Positions 23,368-31,218 of a DNA stretch of 64,000 nt are shown here, in pieces. The stretch comes from Candidatus Manganitrophaceae bacterium. Lineage in GTDB: Bacteria; Nitrospirota; Nitrospiria; SBBL01; Manganitrophaceae. Position numbers and translations under genes: made by a program. Each line of letters begins with the position of its first letter. Position 1 is the first letter of the stretch. The notes beneath the pieces were generated by a model. That model did not search any database. It was not told the DNA's origin and saw nothing but the letters and a program-made list of their open reading frames with translations. The stretch covers positions 186,001-250,000 of the forward strand of contig JACQEZ010000011.1 of assembly GCA_016200325.1 (NCBI GenBank), in the 5' to 3' direction.

Positions 23368-24897
23368 CTACTCGCTTTCGATCTCTTCCTCGACCGTCGC
23401 CTCCTTCGGTATCTTCATGAGCAACAGCTGTCCCCCTTCCACCAGTTCATCCGGATTCGTGAATCCATGTGGATTGGCGCCGTTAATCGGATAATGCGCC
23501 TGCACGTCGAGCAGAAAGTACCGGTTGCGTTGGGTGTCATAGCCCCGGACCCCTTGGAATAAACGGGTCACTTCGATGATCCCGGAGCTTTCTTCGTCTT
23601 GGGTTAAAAAGGAAAGGTTATTCGAGACCGCCGGGTCGAAGCGGCTCGGATCATGCTGGCCGAGGTTCGTGACATTGCGGGTCGAGGCCCCGTAGCTCCA
23701 GAGCTGACCCAACCGCGGATTATTGCCGACATCCTCGAGCAGATAGACATCGCCTCCTTTGTCGAGGGCGATGTTGTCCATCATTTTGATCTGCGGCGAT
23801 GCAACGGCATTGCCGTCGACCAAAACCTCGATGGCGCCGCCCAATTCCGGATGCGCGATATCGCTGAATGTCAGCCGCCAGAGACGGCTGTTGCCGGTGA
23901 TGCTCGCGGTGGTGACAAAATAGTACCGATTGGGATCGACCGTATCCCAGGCGCCATCTTCGGGGCGGAGAAGGGTGGTTCCATGGGAGCCGTCGGCATC
24001 TTCAATCAGGCTGAAACTCCCTTTAAATTGAGCGGCGGCGGGATCGAACCCCGGCTCGGTCGTAAAACCATCGATCGCGAGGACATAGCGCTTGCCGTGA
24101 GAGAGGCCGGCCAGCTCGATCGGATTCCCTTTTTTCTGCTTCTCTCCGATGTAGATGAAGACCTTGTTGAACCCGCCGTCGTCTTGCCCGATGACGATCG
24201 TCTTGTCCTGCGAAGAGGGGCTGGCCAGAAGGTTCTCCCAGTTCCCCTTCCCCATCAAAGGAAGCTCATAGGTGGTTCCCTGCTGACGGCCCTCGGCAAT
24301 ATGAGCAAAGGCGCGCTGGGAGGGGCGAAGGTCGGTCTTCTCTTCTTCCCCATTTAGAAAAATTCTCCCTTCATTAAAGCCCTTGCCGCTTTTCTTGTTG
24401 AAGAAGGCGGTCGGGGACGGAAGGTCGGCCGAGCAAAACCGGATAAAGACGGCATCCGAGGAGGCGACATACGTTTGATTCGTGGTGTCCCAGAGAAACA
24501 CCCGCTTGATCAGGTCCTCCCCATTGAGAACCTTGAGATCGCTTTTGCGGATCTTCCACTTGGAGACGAAGGCGCCGGCCCCGCCATGAGCCCGGACAAT
24601 GCCGGAAGGGACTCCCGCCGAGTTGATGTTCAGCTCGTGGTTCATCAATAGGGTGAAGGTGCCGTCCCCATTATCGTAGGCGCCGAGCCCATCGGGAATG
24701 CCGGCCATCCGATAGCCCTCCTCTCCCGGTATCTTTTTGGCCTCATCGCCCACGGTCAGAATGGAGGTGAACTCCACCCCCGGCGCGGACGGGTTGAGGT
24801 AGGGAGATTGCGCGCTGCTCGGACCGGTTGCGGCGGAGAGCGCCGCAGGGGCCATCGCCATTGAAACAAACGCCGCCAGAAAGATCTTTTTAGACAT
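23368..24897 (-). CDS. PhoX/DUF839-like secreted phosphatase-type protein
   Basis: A 509-residue exported protein with a signal peptide (cleavage about ALSAA, residue 22). The pattern GIPDGLGAYDNGDGTFTLLMNHE, then VIGQDDGG and LWRLTFSD, KMMDNIALDKGGDVYLLEDVGNN fits DUF839, the PhoX alkaline phosphatase group. PhoX enzymes bind iron and calcium; whether those ligands are all kept was not checked. No twin-arginine motif is seen (MSKKIF), unlike typical PhoX. It lies 107 bp upstream of the phytase-like gene on the same strand. Confidence 0.8.
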   Translation of the reverse strand: MSKKIFLAAFVSMAMAPAALSAATGPSSAQSPYLNPSAPGVEFTSILTVGDEAKKIPGEEGYRMAGIPDGLGAYDNGDGTFTLLMNHELNINSAGVPSGIVRAHGGAGAFVSKWKIRKSDLKVLNGEDLIKRVFLWDTTNQTYVASSDAVFIRFCSADLPSPTAFFNKKSGKGFNEGRIFLNGEEEKTDLRPSQRAFAHIAEGRQQGTTYELPLMGKGNWENLLASPSSQDKTIVIGQDDGGFNKVFIYIGEKQKKGNPIELAGLSHGKRYVLAIDGFTTEPGFDPAAAQFKGSFSLIEDADGSHGTTLLRPEDGAWDTVDPNRYYFVTTASITGNSRLWRLTFSDIAHPELGGAIEVLVDGNAVASPQIKMMDNIALDKGGDVYLLEDVGNNPRLGQLWSYGASTRNVTNLGQHDPSRFDPAVSNNLSFLTQDEESSGIIEVTRLFQGVRGYDTQRNRYFLLDVQAHYPINGANPHGFTNPDELVEGGQLLLMKIPKEATVEEEIESE

Positions 24898-24928
24898 GAA
24901 TGTCTCCTCTTTTCATTAATATTTCACA

Positions 24929-25180
24929 CTAAGGCGAGAGGAGAGGGTTTGGTTTAAGTCCTCTCCTCGATGACTGTTTGAGGATGATCGATCCGATTAA
25001 ACTCGTCGGACCGTAGTGATCGTCGAAACCATACGCTTTGATTTTGACCTTACCGTTTGCGAGGACCTTCACCGTCGCCCAGGCATAATTTCGGTCGGTG
25101 CCCGGACGGACCGTCGCGTCGGCGGGGCTGGCGTCAGATCCCCTCTTTTTAGGACCCTCGATCCTATGGCAAGCGAGCAA
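24929..25180 (-). CDS. Short fragment, possibly the C-terminus of a lost enzyme
   Basis: An 83-codon frame whose centre, NYAWATVKVLANGKVKIKAYGFDDHYGPTSLIG, looks like a real beta-rich C-terminal segment of an exported hydrolase. The first 25 residues are basic and atypical, and there is no upstream ribosome-binding site or signal peptide. I suspect a decayed gene end next to the PhoX-like gene. It could also be a chance frame. Confidence 0.35.
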   Translation of the reverse strand: MLACHRIEGPKKRGSDASPADATVRPGTDRNYAWATVKVLANGKVKIKAYGFDDHYGPTSLIGSIILKQSSRRGLKPNPLLSP

Positions 25181-25346
25181 TCCGGCCGCCCCACCGGCAC
25201 GGCCCCAGCGGTCTACATCCCGCCAACGGTCTACATCCCGATGGACCAGGAATGAGGGTAGACCGGTGAGATTACATCCGGATCAACTCGCGGTTAAAGT
25301 TTTGTAAAGGCGCGGCTCACTCCATCGGCATCGTAAAAGAGGCCGA

Positions 25347-25375
25347 TTGTCTATATGAATTAAAAATGCAATAAT
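25347..25375 (+). promoter_or_regulatory. Promoter for the sigma-54 activator gene
   Basis: TTGTCT (25347-25352) and AATAAT (25370-25375) lie 17 bases apart in an AT-rich patch, about 90 bases ahead of the TTG start at 25469. This would make the activator itself a sigma-70 gene. Confidence 0.5.
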
Positions 25376-25468
25376 CTTTTGAAACAGGCTGCCACCCCGC
25401 TGCGCGACCGCACCCCTTCCCCCGCTCCCTGCTCATCGGCCCACCGACGGAAGGAGGACCTCTGATCA

Positions 25469-27547
25469 TTGACGAATAACGATTCTTCCCGGACATTTGA
25501 TAACCCGGCACAGCGATATCGGACGCTTTTGGAAGTCGCTGAGATTATTTCGGTCCATCAGGATCTGCGCGAGCTGATTCGAGATCTGGCGCAGCGCTTG
25601 CCTGCCGTCGTCGATGTGAACGTCATCGGCCTCTCCTTGCATGACCCCGAACGGGGCGTGATGCGGCTGCATACCGTTCAGGCGAACATTCCGGCGGAGA
25701 TCGTTGGAGATCACGACGAGCCGGCCGATTTCCCGACCGTTCACGTCTGGAATACGCAGGAAATTCTGCTCGTCCCCGATCTCTCCGAGGAGCCGCGTTG
25801 GCGGAAGGAGATTCAACCGATGCGGGACGATGGAATCAGAGCATTCTGCTTTGTCCCCTTAACCACCGCGGCGCAGCGGCTCGGCGCGCTCGGATTTCTC
25901 AGTCTGAAGAAGGGGGCCTATGGCGACGCCGACTTGGAATTTCTTCAGCAGATCGGCAAGCTCGTCGCCGTCGCCGTCGAAAACGTCCTCAATTATCAGA
26001 GCGCCCGGAGGTATCAACAACAGTTAACGCGAGAGCTCGACCGTCAACGGCTGCTGCTGGAGGTGACGAATGCGATCATCGCCCATCTCGATCTGCGGCA
26101 GCTCCTGAAGGCAATCTCCGCCTTCCTGCGCCGGGTGGTCCCGCACGATTTCGCCGGCATGACCCTCTATGACCCCGATCAGTGCCGGCTTCGCTCTTAT
26201 GCGCTCGACTCCCCGGGACATCAGGAATTCATTGAGCAATATCGCGACTTCGTCGAATCGGGCTTCCCGATCGCGGAAGTGGAGGTGCCGATGCTGGCTT
26301 TTACGTCGCGCCGGACCGTCCTCCGCAATCTGACCGATCTTCCCGATGAGAACGCGAAACGCTTGATCGCCGAGGGGTTAAAGCGTATCTGCAGCGTCCC
26401 CTTAATCTCGCACGACCGGGTGCTGGGGACGTTGGAGGTGCTCAGTGAGCAGGAGGCCGCCTTCTCGGAAGACGACCTCGAACTGCTCAGCCGGGTGGCC
26501 AGCCAGATCGCGATCGCGGTGGAGAACGCCCTCGCTTACCAGCAGATCACCAAGCTGAAGGACAAATTGGCAAAAGAGAAATTGTACCTGGAAGAGGAGA
26601 TTCGGACGGGATATGACTTCAAGGAGATCATCGGTCAGAGCGCCGCGTTAAAAAAAGTGCTCAAACAGGTGGAGACGGTCGCGCCGACCGACTCGACCGT
26701 GTTGATCCTGGGCGAAACCGGCACCGGCAAGGAGCTGATCGCACGGGCCATCCACAACTTAAGCGGGCGACGCGAGCGGACCTTCGTGAAGATGAACTGT
26801 GCCGCGATTCCGACCGGATTGCTGGAAAGCGAGCTCTTCGGCCATGAGCGGGGCGCCTTCACCGGAGCGATTGCACAGAAGATCGGCCGGTTCGAGTTGG
26901 CCCATCAGGGGACCCTTTTCTTGGACGAGGTCGGCGACATTTCGCTGGAGCTGCAGTCGAAATTATTGCAGGTCCTTCAGGAGCAAGAGTTCGAGCGGCT
27001 GGGGGGAACCAAGACGATCAAGGTCAATGTCCGCCTGGTCGCCGCGACGAATCGAGACCTGGGCCAGATGATGGCGGAGAAAGCGTTCCGCAATGACCTC
27101 TACTACCGCCTGAATGTCTTTCCCATTCTCCTCCCGCCGCTGCGGGAACGGCGTGAAGACATTCCTTTGCTCGTAAAATATTTTGCCCGGAAGTATGCCC
27201 AGCGGATGAACAAGCAGACCGAAACGATCCCTTCCGAGACGATGACCCTGCTGATGAACTATCCCTGGCCCGGCAATATCCGCGAGCTTGAAAACGTGAT
27301 TGAGCGCTCCGTCATTTTGTCCGAAGGAGCGATTCTCTCCGTCCCGCTCGCCGAGACGGCCCGCTCCTCGGAGATCCTTCCCAAACGGACAACCACGCTG
27401 GAAGCGGCCGAGCGGGAACATATCATGCGCATTCTCGATGAAGCAAACTGGGTCGTCGGCGGCGTCTCAGGCGCCGCGGCCCGTCTCGGGATGAAGCGGA
27501 CCACCCTCCAATCGAGAATGAGAAAGCTCGGCATCTCACGCCGATAA
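25469..27547 (+). CDS. Sigma-54-dependent activator with two GAF domains (FhlA type)
   Basis: A 692-residue bacterial enhancer-binding protein. Two GAF sensor domains occupy about residues 15-170 and 190-360, joined by a coiled coil to the AAA+ domain (about 385-615). Walker A is GETGTGKE, the sigma-54 contact loop is GAFTGA, and Walker B is GTLFLDEVGD; the arginine-finger region RNDLYYRLNVFPI is present. The C-terminal Fis-type helix-turn-helix is GVSGAAARLGMKRTTLQSRMRKLGI. No receiver domain exists, so it senses a small molecule or gas through GAF. The start is TTG behind AAGGAGGA. A sigma-54 promoter follows at 27766 and is its likely target. Confidence 0.95.
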   Translation: MTNNDSSRTFDNPAQRYRTLLEVAEIISVHQDLRELIRDLAQRLPAVVDVNVIGLSLHDPERGVMRLHTVQANIPAEIVGDHDEPADFPTVHVWNTQEILLVPDLSEEPRWRKEIQPMRDDGIRAFCFVPLTTAAQRLGALGFLSLKKGAYGDADLEFLQQIGKLVAVAVENVLNYQSARRYQQQLTRELDRQRLLLEVTNAIIAHLDLRQLLKAISAFLRRVVPHDFAGMTLYDPDQCRLRSYALDSPGHQEFIEQYRDFVESGFPIAEVEVPMLAFTSRRTVLRNLTDLPDENAKRLIAEGLKRICSVPLISHDRVLGTLEVLSEQEAAFSEDDLELLSRVASQIAIAVENALAYQQITKLKDKLAKEKLYLEEEIRTGYDFKEIIGQSAALKKVLKQVETVAPTDSTVLILGETGTGKELIARAIHNLSGRRERTFVKMNCAAIPTGLLESELFGHERGAFTGAIAQKIGRFELAHQGTLFLDEVGDISLELQSKLLQVLQEQEFERLGGTKTIKVNVRLVAATNRDLGQMMAEKAFRNDLYYRLNVFPILLPPLRERREDIPLLVKYFARKYAQRMNKQTETIPSETMTLLMNYPWPGNIRELENVIERSVILSEGAILSVPLAETARSSEILPKRTTTLEAAEREHIMRILDEANWVVGGVSGAAARLGMKRTTLQSRMRKLGISRR

Positions 27548-27623
27548 CCCCGGGGAACGCGAAAACATCGCCCGAGCGTTTTTATCGCGCGGAGGGTGAA
27601 AGGCCGTCTAGACCGTGGCCCCG

Positions 27624-27656
27624 TGCCGATCTTTCGGCAGTGCCGAGCATCCGGCA
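27624..27656. promoter_or_regulatory. Tandem dyads TGCCG-N6-CGGCA: candidate activator sites
   Basis: Two dyads with identical arms TGCCG-N6-CGGCA lie at 27624-27639 and 27641-27656, centres 17 bp apart; a further half-site CGGCA is at 27666-27670. They sit about 110-140 bp upstream of the -24 element at 27766, the normal place for enhancer sites of sigma-54 activators. The second dyad followed by CTTTTCTT could also serve as a weak terminator for the activator gene. Confidence 0.65.
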
Positions 27657-27732
27657 CCTTTTCTTCGGCACCTCCCATTTCAAAATTAAGAAGACCCCTT
27701 CAAATCGGCGCAAAGCACTTATGATTTCAGTC

Positions 27733-27749
27733 ACTTCATGAAATGAAGT
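27733..27749. repeat. Palindrome ACTTCAT-GAA-ATGAAGT
   Basis: Perfect 7-bp arms around GAA, ending 16 bp before the -24 element of the sigma-54 promoter. It may be an operator for a second regulator. Related half-sites appear at 20856-20874. Confidence 0.55.
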
Positions 27750-27765
27750 CGGCCTCGAATGCATT

Positions 27766-27781
27766 TGGAACAGCGTTTGCT
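27766..27781 (+). promoter_or_regulatory. Sigma-54 (-24/-12) promoter
   Basis: TGGAACAGCGTTTGCT matches the sigma-54 consensus TGG-x-AC-R-N4-TTGC-W at nearly every conserved place, with GG and GC in exact register. Transcription should begin near 27792, about 97 bases before the gene at 27889. Confidence 0.8.
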
Positions 27782-27888
27782 CTATCCCTTACCATGAAGA
27801 GACAAGAGCGCAACGGTCCAAGGAAATGCGACGGCTCAAAGGACGGTCCGAGAGACCGCCGGCCATCAAAAAACGAGGAGAGACGAAA

Positions 27889-28386
27889 ATGAAAAAGGAA
27901 ATATTTGGAACGATTCTGGTTTTAGCGATCACCGCCCCGGTGTTTTATGCCGGCCCATCGACCGCGGCCATGCTGGACGCTCCGGGACACCGCGAGGTCT
28001 CCGCCACGGTGAAAAAGGTAGATGGGACATTGGTCTCGGTAAGAACCGACGAAGGAACGACGCGGTATTTCACCGTGAGAGAGGCGGAAAAGAGCGGGCT
28101 TCCCTCGATCGATCGGGGGGACACGGTCGTCTTGCAGATGGATGAAGGAAACCAGATCATCGATATCCACGGATCGCATCATCATCGGTCGCTCACTGCG
28201 ATGGTGGAGACCTACCGCGGATCAGACAAAGTGCTGACCGTTCGGACCGAAGATGGCGCGACGCAGAGCTTTGAGCTGAAAGACCCGGTTGTTCCGAAGG
28301 TGGTTATCTTAAAAGAGGGAGCCCAGATCAGCTTTGAGGTCGACGAGCAAAACCGGGTCATGGACCTCCACCCGATTCAAAGTTAA
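27889..28386 (+). CDS. Secreted protein with two internal repeats, paralogue B
   Basis: A 165-residue exported protein (signal peptide to about residue 22, STAAM). Two beta-rich units follow: ATVKKVDGTLVSVRTDEGTTRYFTV...GDTVVLQMDEGNQIIDIHG and AMVETYRGSDKVLTVRTEDGATQSFEL...GAQISFEVDEQNRVMDLHP. The same plan occurs in the protein at 21222. A His cluster (HGSHHHRS) joins the units, absent in paralogue A, and might bind metal. The ATG at 27889 has a GAGGAGAG site. The gene is probably expressed from the sigma-54 promoter at 27766 under the GAF activator next door. Confidence 0.78.
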   Translation: MKKEIFGTILVLAITAPVFYAGPSTAAMLDAPGHREVSATVKKVDGTLVSVRTDEGTTRYFTVREAEKSGLPSIDRGDTVVLQMDEGNQIIDIHGSHHHRSLTAMVETYRGSDKVLTVRTEDGATQSFELKDPVVPKVVILKEGAQISFEVDEQNRVMDLHPIQS

Positions 28387-28491
28387 TGCACCGGTTTGGT
28401 GCCGGCCGGCGGGGAAGGGGAGGGCGGTTCCCCGCCGGGAGGGGAAATCGCTTATCTTTAAAGAGGGGGCAAGTCGATGAGACCGGAGAGA

Positions 28492-29565
28492 TTAGCCTCC
28501 CCCTTTTTCCAGCTTCTGGAGCATCTCCTCAAAGAGGGGGCGATCTCGAAGGCTCATAAAATCATTTTTAAACCGGATCGCTTCGATTTCGACCGAATCG
28601 CCGTCGATGCCCCTTAAGATCAGCGAGAATCGGCTGCCGTCACTCATCTTGGTGTTGTCCATATAAGGGAGATCAAAATAAGAAACATCAAATTGGAGGC
28701 TCCCCTTCAGCAGACTCCCTTGGAGAACCTCTCCGTCGAAGACATCGTCATAGATACTGACCTGAACCGTGGCATAGGCTTTGTCAACCGCCACGGGAAG
28801 GATTTCGAGAGACTGGCGCCGGTTGTTCCCCCTCGGCTCCGGCGTGGCGAGGTCGTTGTTTGCACCGGTTCCTTGGGCGTCTTTCCCGTCTCTCCCCTCT
28901 TTGCTCCCCCCCTTTCCGGATTGATTCTGCTCATCGATGCAACGGCCCGGCAGAAAATTCTGGAAAGGAGTTCTCCCATCTCGCTTCCGGAGCTTGGCAA
29001 AATCGTCCCGATCATACAGCCGCACGCAGATCGACTCCCCTTTGTCGATGTTGAAGACGGCGCCGGTTCCGATGTTGTTCAGCATCTTGGCCTGTCGGGA
29101 GACCAAATTCGTCGACACCCGGATGATCTGCTGTTCTAAATCATCCCATTTCTTTCTCTCTACGTCGCCGTGCGACGCGGTCCGTTTTCGCTCGAGCCCC
29201 GTATAGACATCTTCAAAGAGCGGTTTCGCATTAAAGAACTCCTGAAAGTTGATGGTCAGGAGCTCTAGGAAGACAATCCTTCTTCTGAACGACTCTTCAT
29301 CGGCCTTGATAAAATCTTCTTTGATCGCACCGAGGTAGCCGGTGAGAAGGCTTTGGAACATCGACTGTCGAATATCGGTATCCGACTTTTCCCGCTCGGT
29401 CATGGTCTTAACGAACATCTCCGCCCGGCGATTTTGTTCCGTATAGGAGCTCAGGAAAATCGGAATGAGGATGGCGCTGGCGGCGGCGCTGAACCCGGCC
29501 AGGATCTTCGCAAACGATTCCATCTTCGCCCAAATATCGGTTCGCTTGCCCTCGTGTTCTGCCAT
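28492..29565 (-). CDS. Membrane-anchored protein of unknown function
   Basis: A 357-residue protein with one N-terminal membrane helix (ILAGFSAAASAILIPIFLSSY, about residues 19-39) followed by a long helical stretch (about 40-170). A Gly/Asn-rich linker (GKGGSKEGRDGKDAQGTGANND, about 225) leads to a beta-type C-terminal domain (ATVQVSIYDDVF ... RFSLILRGIDGDSVEIEAIRF). I do not recognise the family. It is transcribed just upstream of the 91-residue secreted protein gene, 16 bases away but earlier ending, so the two are likely co-transcribed with that gene first. Confidence 0.65.
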   Translation of the reverse strand: MAEHEGKRTDIWAKMESFAKILAGFSAAASAILIPIFLSSYTEQNRRAEMFVKTMTEREKSDTDIRQSMFQSLLTGYLGAIKEDFIKADEESFRRRIVFLELLTINFQEFFNAKPLFEDVYTGLERKRTASHGDVERKKWDDLEQQIIRVSTNLVSRQAKMLNNIGTGAVFNIDKGESICVRLYDRDDFAKLRKRDGRTPFQNFLPGRCIDEQNQSGKGGSKEGRDGKDAQGTGANNDLATPEPRGNNRRQSLEILPVAVDKAYATVQVSIYDDVFDGEVLQGSLLKGSLQFDVSYFDLPYMDNTKMSDGSRFSLILRGIDGDSVEIEAIRFKNDFMSLRDRPLFEEMLQKLEKGGG

Positions 29566-29581
29566 TGAGAGAGTCCTTTTC

Positions 29582-29857
29582 TCAGAGTTGGATATCGTGG
29601 CGCGTCGGAGCCGACGCCACCTTTATGGGGAATTCTTTCCCCCGGATGATCAGGGTGTAATCTCCCGGAGCGAGATCGAGCTTGTACTCTCCCTTGGGGC
29701 CGGTCTTCGTTTTTGTATCGCTCCCTTTGACCGCAATGGTCAAATTGGCCACCGGCGCCCCTTTGCTGTAGACCGTCCCCGACAGCTCTGTCGCCATCGC
29801 CGGGGAGAAGATCATGACCGATAAAATTAGAAATGCAGATAGAATAATCGCCTTCAT
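29582..29857 (-). CDS. Exported carboxypeptidase-regulatory-like (Ig-fold) protein
   Basis: A 91-residue protein: signal peptide (AILSAFLILSVMIFSPAMA) and one beta-sandwich module, ELSGTVYSKGAPVANLTIAVKGSDTKTKTGPKGEYKLDLAPGDYTLIIRGKEFPIKV. This is the CarboxypepD_reg-like pattern (G-x-V...G-x-Y-x-L...G-x-Y), used as a small binding or spacer domain. The ATG at 29857 follows a GAGGAGGAA site; an upstream start would add a charged, unlikely N-terminus. It is the first gene of a pair with the membrane-anchored protein that ends 16 bases on. Confidence 0.8.
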   Translation of the reverse strand: MKAIILSAFLILSVMIFSPAMATELSGTVYSKGAPVANLTIAVKGSDTKTKTGPKGEYKLDLAPGDYTLIIRGKEFPIKVASAPTRHDIQL

Positions 29858-30059
29858 TCTCTTCCTCCTCTTTCGCCTGAGAACCGATTTAGATATAAGT
29901 CTTCCGATCGTCGGTTCGATCCCATTCATTTAATCAATCGGAACGCATTCTAGCCGATCTCGTCGCGATCTGCAAACGTCGGCCGGCGTCCCTCAAGGAG
30001 AGATAAAATGCGCCATTGCGAAAAGGACGCCCGGGATGAAGCGGAATTCATTTTCCTCC

Positions 30060-30089
30060 TTGCTTGCGAATAACCATTTTAGTTATAAT
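30060..30089 (+). promoter_or_regulatory. Sigma-70 promoter of a possible small RNA
   Basis: TTGCTT (30060-30065) and a perfect TATAAT (30084-30089) with an 18-base spacer. Start near 30096. A terminator follows about 85 bases later. Confidence 0.6.
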
Positions 30090-30095
30090 TCTATT

Positions 30096-30182
30096 GATGT
30101 ACCAATCCCAACATCATGTATGAGAGGTCTTCTTCTCTTAATCAGCAGGATCGGTCGGCCGGTATAAAAGGCCGACTTTTTT
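30096..30182 (+). ncRNA. Candidate small RNA or attenuated leader (about 87 nt)
   Basis: A strong promoter at 30060-30089 and a terminator hairpin at 30154-30182 delimit a transcript of about 87 bases with no reading frame of note. It carries a small internal hairpin (GAGA-N8-TCTC near 30122-30137). It could be a free small RNA or, if read through, the leader of the gene at 30317. No known RNA family was recognised. Confidence 0.45.
30154..30182 (+). terminator. Rho-independent terminator
   Basis: GTCGGCC (30154-30160) and GGCCGAC (30170-30176) enclose a 9-base loop and are followed by six T. No plus-strand gene ends in the preceding 1.7 kb, so it serves the short transcript from 30096. Confidence 0.8.
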
Positions 30183-30316
30183 ATCCGCTTCCGAATAGGT
30201 TTCCAACTCGCCCATAAAAACCGATGAATAAGGGGCCGACCCTTTCCGCTCAATAGACGGAACGGTCCTCAACGATGTAGGCGGGTTTGTGAGCGGATCA
30301 CGGGAATGTCGACGTC

Positions 30317-30700
30317 ATGTTTACACAGGAAGATTACGAGCAGCTGATTAAAAACTACAACGAAGATTATCTCTATCTTCTGATTCGCGCCAGCCAGAAC
30401 AGCTATGAATGTCTTATTTCATCCTTCATGATGCTTCGGAATTTATATGACGTCATCGTCAAATTTCAAGACTCAGGGAAATATCGCTTCCAGATCCTTC
30501 CTTATCCCCTCTCTTTTCGTGCGAACGACGATCTCCTCAAAAAGATGGGATTCGACGAGGAAGGGGTCAGAAATATCTACGGCTTTCTTGAATTCGTAAA
30601 GGAAACACATGGGAAAGAGTTCGAGGAATGTTTGGAGGGAAGTGTGTACAACCTGTGTAAACGGAATCCCGGAGATCAACCATGGCGAATGAAAAGCTGA
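30317..30700 (+). CDS. Uncharacterised soluble protein
   Basis: A 127-residue mainly helical protein with many aromatic residues (NYNEDYLYLLIRASQNSYECL). I do not recognise it. It overlaps the RsbRD-like gene by 19 bases in a different frame, so the two are surely translated from one message. A tie to stress or sensor signalling is suggested only by that partner. Confidence 0.65.
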   Translation: MFTQEDYEQLIKNYNEDYLYLLIRASQNSYECLISSFMMLRNLYDVIVKFQDSGKYRFQILPYPLSFRANDDLLKKMGFDEEGVRNIYGFLEFVKETHGKEFEECLEGSVYNLCKRNPGDQPWRMKS

Positions 30701-31122
30701 ACACATGGATAGCGGAAAATAACGAGAAGATCACGGAGAGTTGGATGCGTGCGGTGCGCAATGACGCGCGGATCGATTCGGACGCCGCGCTCTCCCGCCT
30801 GGAGCTGCGCGATCATGTTCCGGCGATCATCGAAGAGATCTGCGAACTGCTCCAAGCAGACGAGACCCCCAGCCCGACCAACACCTTGGAAGGGCGCGTC
30901 AAAGTCTATCTCCGCTTCCAACAAGGCTACCGCGGCCGGGAGCTTGCGCGTGAGGTCTCGCTGCTGCGGACCATCATGCTCGACTTCTTAACGGAGCAGT
31001 GCTGTAACGGCTCCATCGACGCAGACCTCAAGAGCTACTACCGTGCCGCCCGGACGATCAATCTCTATATGGATGAAATCCTCTGCAATGCGATTTCAAC
31101 CTACAGTGAAACGCTCGATTAA
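30682..31122 (+). CDS. RsbRD N-terminal-type sensor domain protein
   Basis: A 146-residue helical protein that resembles the RsbRD N-terminal domain: WIAENNEKITESWMRAVRND, then LRDHVPAIIEEICELLQ and FQQGYRGRELAREVSLLRTIMLDFL. This domain is found at the front of stressosome or histidine-kinase proteins as a globin-like sensor. Here it stands alone without an effector domain, so it may work with the overlapping upstream protein. Confidence 0.75.
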   Translation: MANEKLNTWIAENNEKITESWMRAVRNDARIDSDAALSRLELRDHVPAIIEEICELLQADETPSPTNTLEGRVKVYLRFQQGYRGRELAREVSLLRTIMLDFLTEQCCNGSIDADLKSYYRAARTINLYMDEILCNAISTYSETLD

Positions 31123-31218
31123 CGCCGAAGGGGTCGAGGGCCGGCATGCCGGTCGCGTTGACGGCGTAGTTGATGCGCTCTATCTTAGTGGTTCATGCGA
31201 TTTATAAGGCCGGCTCCT

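Noticed and set aside
25209-25265. Two direct copies of CGGTCTACATCCCG and an inverted partial copy
   Set aside because: Short, inside a gap near a decayed frame; too little to call an operator or element.
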